DNA from: an uncultured Porphyromonadaceae bacterium
Lineage (GTDB): Bacteria > Bacteroidota > Bacteroidia > Bacteroidales > Muribaculaceae
Assembly: GCA_900555715.1 (NCBI GenBank)
Contig: USMC01000001.1
Span: 115,756 to 179,755 of the forward strand
DNA: 64,000 bases
Reading direction: 5' to 3'
Shown here: piece after piece, positions 43,498 to 51,874 of the stretch
Layout of the letters: the number at the start of each line of letters is the position of its first letter
Numbering within the stretch: the stretch's first letter is position 1
Program-made: the position numbers and the translations under genes
Notes under the pieces: generated by a model
The model's database searches: none
What the model was told of the DNA's origin: nothing
Seen by the model: the letters and a program-made list of their open reading frames with translations, nothing else

Positions 43498-45087
43498 ATG
43501 AAAAAATCACTACTTACAATGTGCGCTGCAGCGCTTGCATTCTGCGCTCAGGCCGAAGTGACAACCTTCATCACCAACGGCGCCCCCCGCGTCTACTGCC
43601 CATACCTTGAGCAGGGTGAAGTTATCGAAATCCCCACAGGTTTCACCCCCATCACCGCATCCGACGTCCACAACCGTGCCGCTAACAACCAGCGCAAGGC
43701 AATGACCGGAACTCTGGTGCAGCTGAACGAGCAGTATCTCTACAATGCTGACAACTGGAATTCATCGTGCAACTACAGCCTCGGCGGTTCTTTCCGTCTG
43801 TACAAAAACCGCGGCTACCAGGTTATTCCCGCCAAGGGCGTTACTGTAAAGAAAATCGAAATCCGCGCACAGGACAACCGATACAACAAACAGTTCTCTA
43901 TCGTAGAGCCCGTTGAAGGCAGCAGCAACGCTACAGGCTGGCTTCAGGATGCATACACGAAAGTTGAAGATTTCAAAGTTGACAGTGATGTTCTCCAGAG
44001 CTGGGAAGGCAGCCGCACTGAGCCCTTCGTATTCTTCCAGACTGTCGATAATGGCGGTCGTTTCTTCTATATCACCGTCACTACCGAAGGTACACCCGAG
44101 CAGTGCGCCCTGCCCGTAGTTTCTGAAGATAAGGACATCCTCGCAAAGGGCAAGACTATTGAACTGAGCTGCCCCACCGAAGGCGCTCAGATTTACTATA
44201 CTGTCGACTACGAGGGCGTATATCCCAGCCTTAACCATCCCGAGGCTCTTCTCTTCCCCGAAAACCTCGCCGACGCTACTCTCTACACCGGTCCCATCAC
44301 TCTTGAGAAAGACGCCATTGTTCGTGCTATCGCTGTCAAGGACGGTCTTGCAAACAGCTTCCCCATCTATAAGGAATATTATCTCATCAACGAATTCGAC
44401 GGCGTAGCCCTCTTCGACTTTAACGACTACACCAGCCTCAAGGATGAGAACGGCGAAGTTGTGCCTGTCTACAATACCTATCCTATCGTCGACACGGAAA
44501 TCTCCACGGGTACCACTCAGAACTGCCGCATCAAGCTCGAAGACGAAACTGACGAACCCGGTAAAGACGGTTTCCGTCCCCGCCCGCTCTACAATAACGG
44601 CGTTTTCTTCTACAATGATCCCAATGCCAGCGCAAACTGCAACGTATGCCTTTCCAACTCGTTCGGCGGCGTTACAGAGCTCCGTCCGCTTGCAGGTTCA
44701 ACAATGGTATTCGATGCTCCCGTCGACTGCCACATCGTTGCCGTATATCTCCAGAGCTGTGTCAACACAGCTGCCAAGGGCGACGCATTCGCACTCAACT
44801 CCGAAACTGAGGGCGTACTCGAAACAAGCCAGTGGTTCAAGGCCCGTCAGATATGGCGCACCGATTCCAAGGAGGTTACTCAGGTTAAGATCAACGGTGC
44901 CAAGGACTGCTACGTAGACAAAGTTCATGTAGTCTTTGTCAGCGACAATGCAGGCGTAGCCGGAGTGGCTGTCGACAACAATGCTCCCGTGGAATACTAC
45001 AACCTTCAGGGCATACGCGTTGCCAATCCCACCAACGGCATTTTCATCAAGCGCCAGGGCAGCAAGGCTACAAAGGTCATTCTCTAA
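43498..45087 (+). CDS. Secreted protein with chitobiase-type C-terminal module and type IX secretion-like tail
   Basis: The 529-residue protein has a signal peptide (MKKSLLTMCAAALAFCAQA). A beta-rich N-terminal half is followed at about 215-305 by a chitobiase/beta-hexosaminidase C-terminal-like Ig fold (LSCPTEGAQIYYTVDYEG, TLYTGPITLEKDAIVRAIAVK). The final 35 residues, with VEYYNLQGIRVANP, GIFIKRQG and KVIL, have the pattern of Bacteroidales type IX secretion tails that lead to surface attachment. No catalytic domain is recognisable. It belongs to the SusC/SusD locus by position and could be a surface binding protein. Confidence 0.78.
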   Translation: MKKSLLTMCAAALAFCAQAEVTTFITNGAPRVYCPYLEQGEVIEIPTGFTPITASDVHNRAANNQRKAMTGTLVQLNEQYLYNADNWNSSCNYSLGGSFRLYKNRGYQVIPAKGVTVKKIEIRAQDNRYNKQFSIVEPVEGSSNATGWLQDAYTKVEDFKVDSDVLQSWEGSRTEPFVFFQTVDNGGRFFYITVTTEGTPEQCALPVVSEDKDILAKGKTIELSCPTEGAQIYYTVDYEGVYPSLNHPEALLFPENLADATLYTGPITLEKDAIVRAIAVKDGLANSFPIYKEYYLINEFDGVALFDFNDYTSLKDENGEVVPVYNTYPIVDTEISTGTTQNCRIKLEDETDEPGKDGFRPRPLYNNGVFFYNDPNASANCNVCLSNSFGGVTELRPLAGSTMVFDAPVDCHIVAVYLQSCVNTAAKGDAFALNSETEGVLETSQWFKARQIWRTDSKEVTQVKINGAKDCYVDKVHVVFVSDNAGVAGVAVDNNAPVEYYNLQGIRVANPTNGIFIKRQGSKATKVIL

Positions 45088-45125
45088 GGATTGTTGGTTT
45101 TAGGTTAACTGATATTATTTAGGTT

Positions 45126-45160
45126 ATGGCGGAGCCGTCTGCTCGGCTCCGCCATTTTTA
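45126..45160 (+). terminator. Intrinsic terminator 11 nt before the next start codon
   Basis: ATGGCGGAGCCG-TCTGCT-CGGCTCCGCCAT followed by TTTTTAAGTCTTTT: a 12-bp perfect stem and T-tract. It ends at the doorstep of ATG 45171. Confidence 0.85.
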
Positions 45161-45170
45161 AGTCTTTTCT

Positions 45171-46148
45171 ATGAAACGTACACTCTTTTTTGCTTTCATC
45201 GCGTTTGCTTTCGCATCGCTGTCGTTTGCCGGAAAGCCCGGCAAGGACAATCTGCGCGTGCTCTACTGGAATATCCAGAACGGCATGTGGTGCGGTCAGC
45301 CGACAGACTATAAGGAGTTTGTCGACTTTGTCAAGGAGAAGAATCCCGACGTATGCGTATGGTGCGAAGCAGCCACCATCTATCACGACGGTACTTACAC
45401 GAAGCGCCCTAAGGAGGAATGCTATCTGCCGGCTCACTGGGACGAGCTCGCCGGACGCTACGGACACAAATATGTGTTCTTAGGCGGTTTCCGCGACAAC
45501 TATCCTCAGGTGATAACTTCGAAATACCCCATCGAGGGGCTCGCTCAGATTGTCGGCAATAACGACACTATCGTCAGCCACGGAGCCGGCTGGGCGCGCA
45601 TTGTCAAGAACGGTCATCCTGTCAACATCGTATCTCTCCACACCTGGCCGCAGCGCTATAGCTTCGACGTGCGCCAGCAGCCCGACAGCGTCCGCAAAGC
45701 CGACAGCGATGCAAACGGAGGCTTCAAGTACCGTCGTAAGGAAATGGAGTATATCTGCCGTCACACCATCCTCAGCCAGCCCGGCTCGGAAAATGAGATG
45801 TGGATGATGATGGGCGATTTCAACTCGCTCTCGCGCTTAGACAACCGCTGGCGCAAGATGCCTGCCGACACTCCCGCCTACTGGGTGAACGACTATGTGC
45901 TTGAAAACACTCCCTACTTAGACGCTGTGTGGCTCAGACACCCCGGCGAAGATATCCGCACATGTCCAGGCGGTCCGGGAGCACGCATAGATTATATCTA
46001 TCTCACCCGCCCGCTCTACGACCGTCTCAAGGACATCGAAGTAGTCAGAGACGGCTATACAAAGCAGGTTCAGGACAAGAAATTCAAGCATTTCTGGCAT
46101 CCCTCCGATCATTTGCCCATCCTTATGGACCTGGATATGAAGAAATAA
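45171..46148 (+). CDS. Secreted endonuclease/exonuclease/phosphatase-family hydrolase
   Basis: The 325-residue protein has a signal peptide (MKRTLFFAFIAFAFASLSFA), so it acts outside the cytoplasm. The DNase I-like fold is shown by LYWNIQNG (Asn34), the metal-ligand Glu66 in VCVWCEAA, GDFNSLSR near 208 and the catalytic SDHLP near 313-317. Family members cleave phosphodiester or phosphomonoester bonds in nucleic acids, inositol phosphates or sphingomyelin. In a SusC/SusD locus the likely substrate is a phosphorylated glycan or lipid headgroup. It is the only recognisable secreted hydrolase in the locus. Confidence 0.88.
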   Translation: MKRTLFFAFIAFAFASLSFAGKPGKDNLRVLYWNIQNGMWCGQPTDYKEFVDFVKEKNPDVCVWCEAATIYHDGTYTKRPKEECYLPAHWDELAGRYGHKYVFLGGFRDNYPQVITSKYPIEGLAQIVGNNDTIVSHGAGWARIVKNGHPVNIVSLHTWPQRYSFDVRQQPDSVRKADSDANGGFKYRRKEMEYICRHTILSQPGSENEMWMMMGDFNSLSRLDNRWRKMPADTPAYWVNDYVLENTPYLDAVWLRHPGEDIRTCPGGPGARIDYIYLTRPLYDRLKDIEVVRDGYTKQVQDKKFKHFWHPSDHLPILMDLDMKK

Positions 46149-46161
46149 CTGTATCTTTTTG

Positions 46162-46169
46162 TATCTTTG
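46162..46169 (+). promoter_or_regulatory. -7 box before the acyltransferase gene
   Basis: TATCTTTG, 21 nt before ATG 46191. Immediately upstream is the similar TATCTTTTTG, and no TTTG stands at the -33 distance. An internal promoter for the 46191-49758 genes is likely but not certain. Confidence 0.5.
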
Positions 46170-46190
46170 CAGAAATAAATAACTAACACC

Positions 46191-47312
46191 ATGTCAGACA
46201 ACAGTACATCCCGGCGCCTGCGCTCACTCGACACCCTCAGAGGCTTCGACATGCTTTTCATCATGGGCGGCGCTCTGTTTTTCATAAAACTCGCGGAGTG
46301 GTTTCCCACTCCTTTTCTGCAGATGCTCGCCGAACAGAATGAGCACGTGGGCTGGAACGGTCTGAGCGCTCACGACTGTATCTTCCCCCTTTTCCTATTC
46401 ATCGCCGGCATCTCATTTCCCTTTTCGCTTTCCAAACAGCGCGCCGTCGGGCGCACCGAAGGGCAAATCCACCGCAAGGTGATTTCCCGGGGGCTCATCC
46501 TTCTTTTTTTAGGTTTCCTATATAATGGTTTACTCCAGTTCAATATCGCAGAGATGCGCTGGATGAGCGTGCTGGGGCGTATTGGTCTGGCATGGATGTT
46601 TTCTGCTCTTATTTTCCTTCATACACGCAATGCGGCGCGTGTGGTGTGGATAGCTGTGCTTCTTATGGGCTACTATCTGGCTATGCGCTACGTGCCTGTC
46701 GACCGTCCTGCCGATGCCACATGGATGACGCCTGCATGGACTCTCGAAGCCCGCGTCGACCAGCTCCTGCTTCCGGGGGTGCTCATCAGCGGCAAGGGAA
46801 CTTTCGATCCGGAAGGCATTCTTTCCACCATCCCCGCCATTGCCACAGCCATGATGGGAATGCTCACGGGCGTCTATGTGCGCCGTGGTGGCGCTCTCGC
46901 CGACGGCAACCGCAAGACGCTCGTCATGCTTGCCGTAGCGGCGGGGCTCGCCGTTGCCGGACTTATATGGAACGAATTTTTCCCGATCAACAAAAAACTC
47001 TGGAGCAGCTCGTTCGTATGCGTCCTCGGCGCGATATCGCTTTCCCTGTTCGCTCTGTTCTACTACATCGTAGACGTCCGCGGATGGAAGGGCTGGACGA
47101 CATTCTTCGTTGTCATAGGCATGAATTCCATCACAATCTATCTCCTGCAGAAGTTCGTGTCTATGTGGAACACAACGAATGCCATATTCGGCGGTGTCAT
47201 AGGTCTTTTCCCCGAGTGCGCGCACGGCACGGTAGAGAGCGCCGCTTACATCGCGACGTGCTGGCTGCTGCTCTATTTCCTGTATAAGAAAAAGATATTC
47301 CTAAAAGTATGA
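46191..47312 (+). CDS. DUF5009/HGSNAT-type membrane acyltransferase-like protein
   Basis: The 373-residue inner-membrane protein has about ten hydrophobic segments. The start SRRLRSLDTLRGFDMLFIMGG and the loop NGLSAHDCIFPLFLFIAGISFPFSL match the bacterial relatives of heparan-alpha-glucosaminide N-acetyltransferase (YeiB/OpgC-like acyltransferase folds). The conserved His in SAHDCIFP is the presumed active site. Such proteins move acetyl groups across the membrane onto periplasmic sugars, or may act as transporters. It overlaps the sn-glycerol-1-phosphate dehydrogenase gene by 4 nt. Confidence 0.8.
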   Translation: MSDNSTSRRLRSLDTLRGFDMLFIMGGALFFIKLAEWFPTPFLQMLAEQNEHVGWNGLSAHDCIFPLFLFIAGISFPFSLSKQRAVGRTEGQIHRKVISRGLILLFLGFLYNGLLQFNIAEMRWMSVLGRIGLAWMFSALIFLHTRNAARVVWIAVLLMGYYLAMRYVPVDRPADATWMTPAWTLEARVDQLLLPGVLISGKGTFDPEGILSTIPAIATAMMGMLTGVYVRRGGALADGNRKTLVMLAVAAGLAVAGLIWNEFFPINKKLWSSSFVCVLGAISLSLFALFYYIVDVRGWKGWTTFFVVIGMNSITIYLLQKFVSMWNTTNAIFGGVIGLFPECAHGTVESAAYIATCWLLLYFLYKKKIFLKV

Positions 47313-48637
47313 TAACAATCGAAGAAGCCCTTTCAAGGGCATCAGATACCAAGAAACTCCGCATCGGCGACGGTATCGTCGCCGAGGCTGCGGCTATGTT
47401 CGCCGAGATGTTTCCGGGCAAGCGTCCGGTAGTGATCGCCGACCCTTCCACATGGGCAGTCGCCGGCAAAAGTGTTCATGAAAGCCTTGTCGCCGCAGGG
47501 CTCAGTCCCGACGAACCGCATATCATCGACGCTCCCGGACTGCATGCCGAATGGAAATATATCGAGGAGCTCGACGGCGTGCTCTCCGCCACCGACGCTG
47601 TTGCCATAGCCGTAGGTTCGGGCACAATCAACGACCTCACCAAGCTCAGCTCGCATCACTGCGGCAAACGCTATATGACCGTTGCGACAGCCGCCTCTAT
47701 GGACGGATACACCGCTTACGGCGCTTCCATCACCAAAGACGGTGCCAAGCAGACATTCAGCTGTCCGGCGCCGCTGGCTCTGCTCGCCGATGTCGGCGTC
47801 ATTGCCAAAGCTCCTGCCGACATGACGGCGAGCGGTTATGCCGACCTCTTCGCAAAGGTGCCTGCTGGCGCCGACTGGATCATCTCCGACGCCCTCGGAG
47901 TGGAGCCGGTCGACGATTTTTCGTTTGCTCTTGTGCAGGACGGTCTCAAACTTGCCCTGAGCGACCCCAAGGGTGCCAGGAAAGGTAAAAAAGACTGCAT
48001 AGAGAAACTTATAGAGGGTCTTGTGCTCAGCGGTTTTGCCATGCAGGCGCATAAGAGCAGCCGCCCGGCCTCGGGAGCCGACCATCAGTTCTCCCATCTC
48101 TGGAACATGGAGAATCATGTGATGGCTGACGGCACTATGCCTTCGCACGGATTCCAGGTGAGCATCGGCATGCTCATGTCGACGGCGCTCTACGAGCAGT
48201 TTATCAACGAAGATATTGAAAATCTCGATGTCGAGGCATGTGTCGCCGCGTGGCCCTCGCTCGAAGAGGCGCAGAAAAAGGCTGCGGCGATGTTTGCCGG
48301 AACAGATTTCCCCTCTATCGGCGTTACTGAGATTTCAGCGAAATATATCACTGCCGACGCACTGCGCGAGCAACTCAACACGCTCAAATCCAACTGGGCG
48401 GAGATACGCCGGCGGCTCGTAGCGCAGATCATACCCTACGGCGAGGCACGAGAGCGTCTTGCCGCCGTAGGAGCACCCGTCGACCCCGAGCAGATAGGCA
48501 TCTCACGCCAGCGCTTGCGCGACAGCTTCATACGCGCCCAGCACATCCGCCGGCGCTTCACGATTCTCGACATCGCCGTGCGCATCGGACGTCTCGACGC
48601 ATGGCTCGACAGAATCTTCGGTACGGAAGCGCGATGA
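47309..48637 (+). CDS. egsA: sn-glycerol-1-phosphate dehydrogenase (EgsA/AraM family)
   Basis: Interconverts sn-glycerol-1-phosphate and dihydroxyacetone phosphate with NAD(P)(H) in the cytoplasm. The 442-residue protein has the nucleotide loop VGSGTINDLTKLSSHH, TAASMDGYTA, and the metal-binding segment SGADHQFSHLWNMENH with conserved histidines. The C-terminal helical extension is usual in bacterial AraM. Family members are known from archaeal lipid synthesis and from Bacillus AraM. It overlaps its neighbours by 4 nt on both sides, so it is firmly part of this operon. This links the SusC/SusD locus to a glycerol-1-phosphate-containing compound. Confidence 0.9.
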   Translation: MITIEEALSRASDTKKLRIGDGIVAEAAAMFAEMFPGKRPVVIADPSTWAVAGKSVHESLVAAGLSPDEPHIIDAPGLHAEWKYIEELDGVLSATDAVAIAVGSGTINDLTKLSSHHCGKRYMTVATAASMDGYTAYGASITKDGAKQTFSCPAPLALLADVGVIAKAPADMTASGYADLFAKVPAGADWIISDALGVEPVDDFSFALVQDGLKLALSDPKGARKGKKDCIEKLIEGLVLSGFAMQAHKSSRPASGADHQFSHLWNMENHVMADGTMPSHGFQVSIGMLMSTALYEQFINEDIENLDVEACVAAWPSLEEAQKKAAAMFAGTDFPSIGVTEISAKYITADALREQLNTLKSNWAEIRRRLVAQIIPYGEARERLAAVGAPVDPEQIGISRQRLRDSFIRAQHIRRRFTILDIAVRIGRLDAWLDRIFGTEAR

Positions 48638-49758
48638 AAAGCAGAATTTTTGCCTTAATCCTTCCTCTGGCGTTGCCGATGATGCTTCTTTCGGGGAGCT
48701 GCGGCGAGTCAGAGCCGTCCTCCACGTATATCTACCATCCGCAGGCCGATGCGAAAGCGTCGAGCATAGCGCTCGACAGCTATTCAGAAGACAACATCTA
48801 TAGCCGTAACGTGGAGCTTGCGGTGAACGCTCCCATGCAGGGATTCACTATCGACGACGACGGCAGCGTGTGGTATACGGTGCTTTACGACACGGAGCTC
48901 TACATTTCGAATACCGCGCCGAACACGGATGTCGTTCCGAAGCCTTCCAAGGATGTTATGAAGCTCACCTACTTCGGGCATGGAACAAACACCTCCGTAG
49001 AAAAAGCAGGAGACGACCATTATGTATGGGCAGGGTGTTTCGGCACATGCAACGAGCAGGGAGCCTATTGGACAGAACGCCTTATAGGTCGTGTGAAATT
49101 TGAGGCGGGCAAGACAGTGTCGACCGATAAGTGCGACGAGTACTATTACATCGGCGATTACTACAATGTGCAGCCCACAGTCGACGTCGAGCACGACCAG
49201 CTCGCGGTTCAATACGACGGCGGTCCCGGCAAGACGGTCAATTTTGTGGTATACAAGTTGTCCGAAGCCAAGAAGGCGCCTCTGCGCACTGTCGAGATAC
49301 GCAGCTCGGACGGATTCAGGACTGGCAACAACAAATCGGTCAATCCTACCGTCACGACAGTAAAGGTGCGCGACCTGACGGCGATACGCAAGGTGGCGGA
49401 GCCTAAATGTGCGTGGCGCGACAAACCGGATACGAAATACTATGCCTGGCAGGGATATGATGTCTGCGGTCAGCGGCTGTATTTTGTCGAGGGTAATGAC
49501 TATGCCGGAGGGTCGCAGGCATATCTTACCGTCTACAATCTCTTCGGCGACGTGGTTGAGGAGCGCACACGCATCGATGCCGTTGCCGACAAGGATTTTA
49601 TGGCGGCGTCGGGAATATCACTGAATGGCTGTCTTGAGAGCGAAGGCGTCAAGGTGAAAGGCGATAAAATATACTTCGGCTTCGGCAACCGCGGCATTTC
49701 CGATACAGACAGACGTTATTATCAGACGATTCTCCGCTACGACAAGCCAAAAAAATAA
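48634..49758 (+). CDS. Propeller-like lipoprotein, last gene of the SusC/SusD locus
   Basis: The 374-residue protein has a lipoprotein signal (MKSRIFALILPLALPMMLLS, lipobox LSGSC). The chain has repeat-like blades (MQGFTIDDDGSVWYTVLYDTE, GDDHYVWAGCFGTCNEQG, GYDVCGQRLYFVEGNDYAGG) that suggest a beta-propeller, similar in look to the product of 34153-35316. No family is recognised with certainty. It is translationally coupled to egsA (ATGA overlap; the upstream start at 48601 inside egsA is rejected because it would spoil the signal peptide). Confidence 0.75.
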   Translation: MKSRIFALILPLALPMMLLSGSCGESEPSSTYIYHPQADAKASSIALDSYSEDNIYSRNVELAVNAPMQGFTIDDDGSVWYTVLYDTELYISNTAPNTDVVPKPSKDVMKLTYFGHGTNTSVEKAGDDHYVWAGCFGTCNEQGAYWTERLIGRVKFEAGKTVSTDKCDEYYYIGDYYNVQPTVDVEHDQLAVQYDGGPGKTVNFVVYKLSEAKKAPLRTVEIRSSDGFRTGNNKSVNPTVTTVKVRDLTAIRKVAEPKCAWRDKPDTKYYAWQGYDVCGQRLYFVEGNDYAGGSQAYLTVYNLFGDVVEERTRIDAVADKDFMAASGISLNGCLESEGVKVKGDKIYFGFGNRGISDTDRRYYQTILRYDKPKK

Positions 49759-49766
49759 ACCGGCTC

Positions 49767-51008
49767 TCAGTCCATGCCGTATTCTTTGATTTTGCGGTAG
49801 AGAGTTCGTTCTGAAATCTGCAACTCCGCGGCGGCTGCCTTACGGCGACCGTCGTTGCGTTCGAGGGCGGCGCGTATAGCTTCGCGTTCCTTGGCTTCGA
49901 GAGTCTCGGGAACGGAAGAGACTTCCGAATATGTCACCTCGCTTGGCGCGGGGGCTGCCGGCGTGGTGTCGTGCCGCACGACAAGACTTGTGGAAAACTG
50001 TTCCTGCTGATGCTCGGCGCGTGTGTCGGCGAGCAGACCGCCCTTGCTCACGTGCGGCGTGTGCTGTTCGGTGTCGAGGCGTTCCTGCAGCTGGTCGATG
50101 CGGCTCTGCAGGTTGAAAATCATTCCGAAGAGCATCTCGCGTTCGCGCGCATAGTCGTGCACGTCTGCGGCTGCCATGGGCATATAGCTCGTGTCTATAG
50201 CCGGGAGATAGTTGCGGAGTGTGTCGGGTGTTATTTCCTCTCCTGTCTCGAATATGGCGAGCTGTTCCACCACATTTTTGAGCTGTCGCACGTTGCCGGG
50301 CCAGCGGTAGTGGCGCATGGCGTCGTCGGCGTCTTCCGAAAATTCGATCTGCGGCATTCGGTAGCGTTCGGCGAAATCGGCGGCGAACTTGCGCGACAGA
50401 AGCCGTATGTCGCTGCCGCGGTCGCGCAGCGGCGGTATGTGTATCTGTATTGTTGAAAGACGGTAGAACAGATCTTCGCGGAAACGTCCGTCGGCGACGG
50501 CTTTGACGAGATCTACATTTGTCGCTGCGACGATACGTACGCTCGTTTTCTGCACCGTCGACGAACCTACGCGCAGATATTCGCCCGTCTCTAATACGCG
50601 CAGCAGCCTTGCCTGTGTAGTCATAGGCAGCTCCGCCACTTCGTCGAGGAAGATAGTGCCTCCGTTTGCCTCCTCGAAGTAGCCTTTGCGTGAATCTATG
50701 GCGCCTGTGAACGCGCCCTTCTCGTGCCCGAAAAGCTCGGAGTCGATGGTGCCCTCGGGGATGGCGCCGCAGTTCACGGCTATGTATTTGGCATGCTTGC
50801 GCGCGCTGAAAGCATGTATTACCTGCGGAAAAAACTCCTTGCCCGACCCGCTCTCGCCGGTGACGAGCACCGACAGGTCGATCGGCGCCACGCGTATGGC
50901 ACGCTCGACGGCAGCCAGCAGCGCCGGAGCGTTGCCGATGATTCCAAATCTTTGTTTTGCCTGAAGCACCTGCGACGATGCTCCTGCTTTGCTTGTGATG
51001 TTGGTCAT
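49767..51008 (-). CDS. Sigma-54-dependent transcriptional activator without sensory domain
   Basis: The 413-residue protein starts directly with a short lead into the AAA+ domain: Walker A GESGSGKE at 51-58, the sigma-54 contact loop GAFTGA at 98-103, Walker B GGTIFLDE at 116-123 and the arginine-containing FREDLFYRLSTIQIHIPPLRDR. The C-terminal Fis-type helix-turn-helix is at about 385-413 (GRRKAAAAELQISERTLYRK). No receiver, PAS or GAF domain precedes the ATPase, so control must come from elsewhere. It is divergent from the steroid-type reductase operon with overlapping promoter regions. Related genes usually stand before lptE in Bacteroidales. Confidence 0.93.
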   Translation of the reverse strand: MTNITSKAGASSQVLQAKQRFGIIGNAPALLAAVERAIRVAPIDLSVLVTGESGSGKEFFPQVIHAFSARKHAKYIAVNCGAIPEGTIDSELFGHEKGAFTGAIDSRKGYFEEANGGTIFLDEVAELPMTTQARLLRVLETGEYLRVGSSTVQKTSVRIVAATNVDLVKAVADGRFREDLFYRLSTIQIHIPPLRDRGSDIRLLSRKFAADFAERYRMPQIEFSEDADDAMRHYRWPGNVRQLKNVVEQLAIFETGEEITPDTLRNYLPAIDTSYMPMAAADVHDYAREREMLFGMIFNLQSRIDQLQERLDTEQHTPHVSKGGLLADTRAEHQQEQFSTSLVVRHDTTPAAPAPSEVTYSEVSSVPETLEAKEREAIRAALERNDGRRKAAAAELQISERTLYRKIKEYGMD

Positions 51009-51027
51009 AAGGATAAATATCTGAATA

Positions 51028-51035
51028 CAAAGTTA
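51028..51035 (-). promoter_or_regulatory. -7 box of the sigma-54 activator gene
   Basis: TAACTTTG on the minus strand, 19 nt before the ATG; TTAG lies 19 nt upstream as an imperfect -33 box. It overlaps the divergent promoter at 51043-51074. Confidence 0.6.
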
Positions 51036-51042
51036 GCAAAAA

Positions 51043-51074
51043 ATTGCCTAACATCTAAAGTTTTGTTACATTTG
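51043..51074 (+). promoter_or_regulatory. Promoter of the steroid-reductase-type operon
   Basis: ATTG (51043-51046), 20 nt, TACATTTG (51067-51074), 19 nt before ATG 51094. Housekeeping type; no TGGC-N8-TTGC sigma-54 element is visible in the gap. Confidence 0.65.
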
Positions 51075-51093
51075 CGTGTAAAATGATATTGCT

Positions 51094-51873
51094 ATGTCTC
51101 AGATATTCTCATACGACTTTTATATGGCAGTGGTGCTTGCCATGCTTGCTCTGGCGGTGGTAGTGTTCATCGCTCTGCAATATGTCACGGCAGGCTACGG
51201 CATGATGTATTCCCGGCGCTGGGGTCCGACGGTAGGAAACCGTCTCGGGTGGGTGCTGATGGAAGCGCCGGTGTTCGCCGCCATGGTGCTTCTGTGGGTT
51301 TTCAGTCCGCGTGCCTGCGAGGCAGCGCCGGCGGTGATGGCGTCGTTGTTCCTGCTCCATTATTTCCAGCGTAGCTTCATTTTCCCTCTGCTTATCAAAG
51401 GCAAGGGGCGCATGCCACTTGCAATCATCGCGATGGGTGTGGTTTTCAATGTCATCAATGCCTATATGATAGGCGGATGGATTTTCTATGTCGCTCCTGC
51501 CGGCACTTATCCCGTGTCGTGGCTGTGGTCGCCGCAGTTTATTGCCGGCACGCTCGTCTTTTTCGCCGGGATGGGAATAAACATACAGTCGGACCATATA
51601 GTACGCTCCCTGCGCAAGCCCGGCGATACTAAGCACTATATCCCCCGCGGCGGAATGTACCGCTACGTGGCTTCCGCCAACTATTTCGGCGAGTTCGTAG
51701 AGTGGACAGGTTATGCCATCCTCACATGGAGCCTCGGCGGCGCGGCATTCGCTGTCTGGACTTTCGCCAATCTCGCACCGCGGGCAAAATCTATACATAA
51801 CAGATACATAAAGGAATTCGGCGACGAGTACAGCCGTCTCGGGCGCCGCTATATTCTTCCATACATTTACTGA
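51094..51873 (+). CDS. Steroid 5-alpha-reductase family (3-oxo-5-alpha-steroid 4-dehydrogenase-like) membrane protein
   Basis: Reduces the delta4 double bond of 3-oxo-delta4 steroids with NADPH in characterised relatives. The 259-residue protein has six to seven hydrophobic segments. The family C-terminus is well kept: PRGGMYRYVASANYFGEFVEW (NYFGE 196-200, EW 203-204), then HNRYIKEFGDEYSRLGRRYILPYIY, which matches the HxWYxxxFxxYPxxRxxxxP tail of SRD5A enzymes. It leads a four-gene operon with a flavin-dependent reductase 1 nt behind. Alternatives within the superfamily are polyprenol or enoyl reductases, but the neighbours favour a sterol-type substrate. Confidence 0.88.
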   Translation: MSQIFSYDFYMAVVLAMLALAVVVFIALQYVTAGYGMMYSRRWGPTVGNRLGWVLMEAPVFAAMVLLWVFSPRACEAAPAVMASLFLLHYFQRSFIFPLLIKGKGRMPLAIIAMGVVFNVINAYMIGGWIFYVAPAGTYPVSWLWSPQFIAGTLVFFAGMGINIQSDHIVRSLRKPGDTKHYIPRGGMYRYVASANYFGEFVEWTGYAILTWSLGGAAFAVWTFANLAPRAKSIHNRYIKEFGDEYSRLGRRYILPYIY

Positions 51874-51874
51874 T

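Noticed and set aside
49840..51054. 404-residue minus-strand frame overlapping the sigma-54 activator
   Set aside because: Arg-rich frame-shifted shadow of the activator, which has all AAA+ motifs in its own frame.
51043..51094. Sigma-54 (-24/-12) promoter before the steroid-type operon
   Set aside because: No TGGC-N8-TTGC element is present; a TACATTTG box fits the housekeeping type.
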